Shown here in pieces: positions 62,953-64,000 of a stretch of 64,000 bases of DNA (positions within the stretch are counted from its first letter, which is position 1; every line of letters begins with the position of its first letter). Source of the stretch: Methyloligella sp. GL2. Lineage in GTDB: Bacteria; Pseudomonadota; Alphaproteobacteria; Rhizobiales; Methyloligellaceae. The notes under the pieces were generated by a model. The model worked only from the letters and a program-made list of their open reading frames with translations. It had not been told where the DNA came from and made no database searches. Location of the stretch: NCBI RefSeq assembly GCF_013341275.1, contig NZ_CP054476.1, positions 1,191,501 through 1,255,500 of the forward strand, read 5' to 3'. The position numbers were made by a program, and so were the translations under genes.

Positions 62953-63752
62953 GCTTTTCGATGACGCGGATGCGCGCCGCCGGACTGGCTGCGGCGCTTG
63001 GCTTGGCGGCGGTGCTTGCGGTGCCGGCGCAGGCTGCCGAACACGGGCCCGAGCTGAAGGAGCTCGACTGGTCGTTCTCCGGTCCGTTCGGCATGTATGA
63101 CCGGGCGCAGCTGCAGCGCGGCTATCAGGTCTATAAGACGATCTGCGCCAACTGCCATTCCATGAACCTGATGTCCTATCGCAATCTCGGCGAGCCCGGC
63201 GGACCCGAGTTCTCCGAGGGGGACGTGAAGACCCTGGCGTCGCAGGCGCAAGTGACCGACGGGCCGAACGATCAGGGCGATATGTTCAAGCGGCCGGGGC
63301 GGCCGTCTGACCGCTTCGTCGCGCCGTTCGCCAATCCGCAGATGGCCCGCGCCGCCAATGGCGGGGCGCTGCCGCCGGATCTTTCGGTGATGGCCAAGGC
63401 GCGCGAGGGCGGGCCGGACTATATCTATTCGCTGCTGACCGGATATGGCGAGAAGCCGGACGACATGCAGATGGCACCGGGCATGCATTACAACGAGGCG
63501 TTTCCCGGCCATCAGATCGCGATGCTGCCGCCGCTGGCCGATGGGGTGGTGCCCTATACCGACGATACGCCCAAGACGCTCGACAATTACGCCAAGGACG
63601 TTGCCGCCTTCCTGATGTGGACGGCGGAGCCGAAGCTGGAAGAGCGCCACAAGCTCGGCACCCGGGTGATGGTGTTTTTGTTCGTCTTCGCCATCATCAT
63701 GTATCTGGCCAAGAAGGCGGTGTGGAAAGGCAAGCACCACAAGGCGATTTAG
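62949..63752 (+). CDS. petC: Ubiquinol-cytochrome c reductase cytochrome c1 subunit
   Basis: A 267-residue cytochrome c1. The signal peptide covers about 1-29 (PAQAAEHG). The heme c motif CANCH is at residues 66-70, the conserved LMSYRNL follows, and the methionine ligand region is [20 protein letters not shown]-terminal membrane anchor ([20 protein letters not shown]) holds it in the membrane. It is the third gene of the bc1 operon; it overlaps petB by 4 bp. Confidence 0.98.
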   Translation: MSFSMTRMRAAGLAAALGLAAVLAVPAQAAEHGPELKELDWSFSGPFGMYDRAQLQRGYQVYKTICANCHSMNLMSYRNLGEPGGPEFSEGDVKTLASQAQVTDGPNDQGDMFKRPGRPSDRFVAPFANPQMARAANGGALPPDLSVMAKAREGGPDYIYSLLTGYGEKPDDMQMAPGMHYNEAFPGHQIAMLPPLADGVVPYTDDTPKTLDNYAKDVAAFLMWTAEPKLEERHKLGTRVMVFLFVFAIIMYLAKKAVWKGKHHKAI

Positions 63753-63771
63753 CGAGGTGGGGTGAGCTGGA

Positions 63772-63794
63772 CAGGCGATCCTATCGGTAGATCG
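63772..63794 (+). terminator. Hairpin after petC
   Basis: A GGCGATC/GATCGCC inverted repeat, about 20 bp after the petC stop codon, may end the operon; no strong T-run follows. Confidence 0.4.
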
Positions 63795-63807
63795 CCACAT
63801 TCTCCGT

Positions 63808-63894
63808 CGTCACCCCCGGGCTTGACCCGGGGGTCCAGAGCCACACGCTCGGAGCAAGCCATTCTGGATTGCCGGGTCAAGCCCGGCAATGACG
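63808..63894. repeat. REP-like palindromic element (paired)
   Basis: Two GC-rich hairpins in opposite orientation: a CCCCCGGG-loop-CCCGGGGG stem at 63813-63833 and a TTGCCGGG-loop-CCCGGCAA stem toward 63889. They are bounded by inverted CGTCA/TGACG ends. This is the CCGGGCTTGACCCGG type common in rhizobial genomes; a partial copy lies at 41294. Confidence 0.85.
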
Positions 63895-63941
63895 TGGTGA
63901 AGGACGTGAACCGGCATCTTGGATCGGCACGCCGCAGCCTG

Positions 63942-63982
63942 CTCCCTCTCCCCTTGGGGGAGAGGGTTGGGGTGAGGGGGTG
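63942..63982. repeat. CCCTCTCCCC-type palindromic repeat
   Basis: A CCCTCTCCCC arm at 63944-63953 and its complement GGGGAGAGGG at 63957-63966 are followed by GTTGGGGTGAGGGGGT. This is the widely dispersed intergenic repeat of many high-GC proteobacteria; function unknown. Confidence 0.75.
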
Positions 63983-64000
63983 CCAAGCTTGCGGGCTCCT

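Overview
The window is one contiguous stretch of a high-GC bacterial chromosome, by eye around 60-65% G+C. It looks alphaproteobacterial, most likely Hyphomicrobiales (Rhizobiales). Supporting signs are a BA14K-family protein, Usg, the petABC (Rieske, cytochrome b, cytochrome c1) operon, promoter-like sites for the alphaproteobacterial general stress sigma factor EcfG, and rhizobial-type intergenic palindromes. I see no rRNA or tRNA genes, insertion sequences, prophage or CRISPR array. The species cannot be named from the sequence alone.

Layout. 1-2.8 kb: the end of a cytochrome bd-like membrane complex, with a c-type heme domain fused to one subunit and a separate small cytochrome c. 2.9-6.8 kb: a DUF1772 membrane protein, an atypical stretch holding the 3' relic of a second Na+/H+ antiporter, an intact CPA1 antiporter with a UspA-like protein, and an EF-hand secreted protein behind a very good EcfG promoter. 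7.1-11.2 kb: a two-gene exopolysaccharide module (membrane-fusion protein plus BcsA-like synthase with PilZ), then a secreted YHS protein. 11.2-14.6 kb: a SoxYZ-like carrier with a metallo-hydrolase (quinoprotein relay pair) and small proteins. 14.5-20.6 kb: RhlE helicase, an ABC-2 exporter, an Rrf2 regulator, a SelW-like protein, a PHA-associated protein, a GreA-family factor and an unaccompanied PII protein.

20.6-37.4 kb is the metabolic heart of the window: a tightly coupled operon treS-mak, glgB, glgX, treZ, malQ, treY, with otsA upstream and otsB divergent from otsA. Together these encode all three common trehalose routes (OtsAB, TreYZ, TreS) plus alpha-glucan branching, debranching and disproportionation. 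Maltokinase is present but glgE is not in the window. otsA carries an EcfG-type promoter, which ties the locus to general stress.

37.5-50.8 kb: two membrane proteins of unknown function, a phosphoesterase, a NUDIX hydrolase, a glutathionyl-hydroquinone reductase, WrbA, a GNAT acetyltransferase, and a MoxR-DUF58-BatA/DUF4159-GATase-like operon. 50.9-64 kb: DUF1285, a small membrane protein, the tRNA CCA-adding enzyme, groESL under a CIRCE operator, Usg, a DM13 protein with a repeat tail, a desaturase/hydroxylase, BA14K, a cold-shock protein, hemF behind an unusual triple-half-site palindrome, and petABC followed by REP-like palindromes.

The best candidates for new biology are the cytochrome bd-like complex, the BcsA-PilZ/membrane-fusion glucan module, the orphan SoxYZ/hydrolase relay pair, and the glycine-zipper membrane protein at 37.5-38.9 kb. 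None of these is proven novel from sequence alone.
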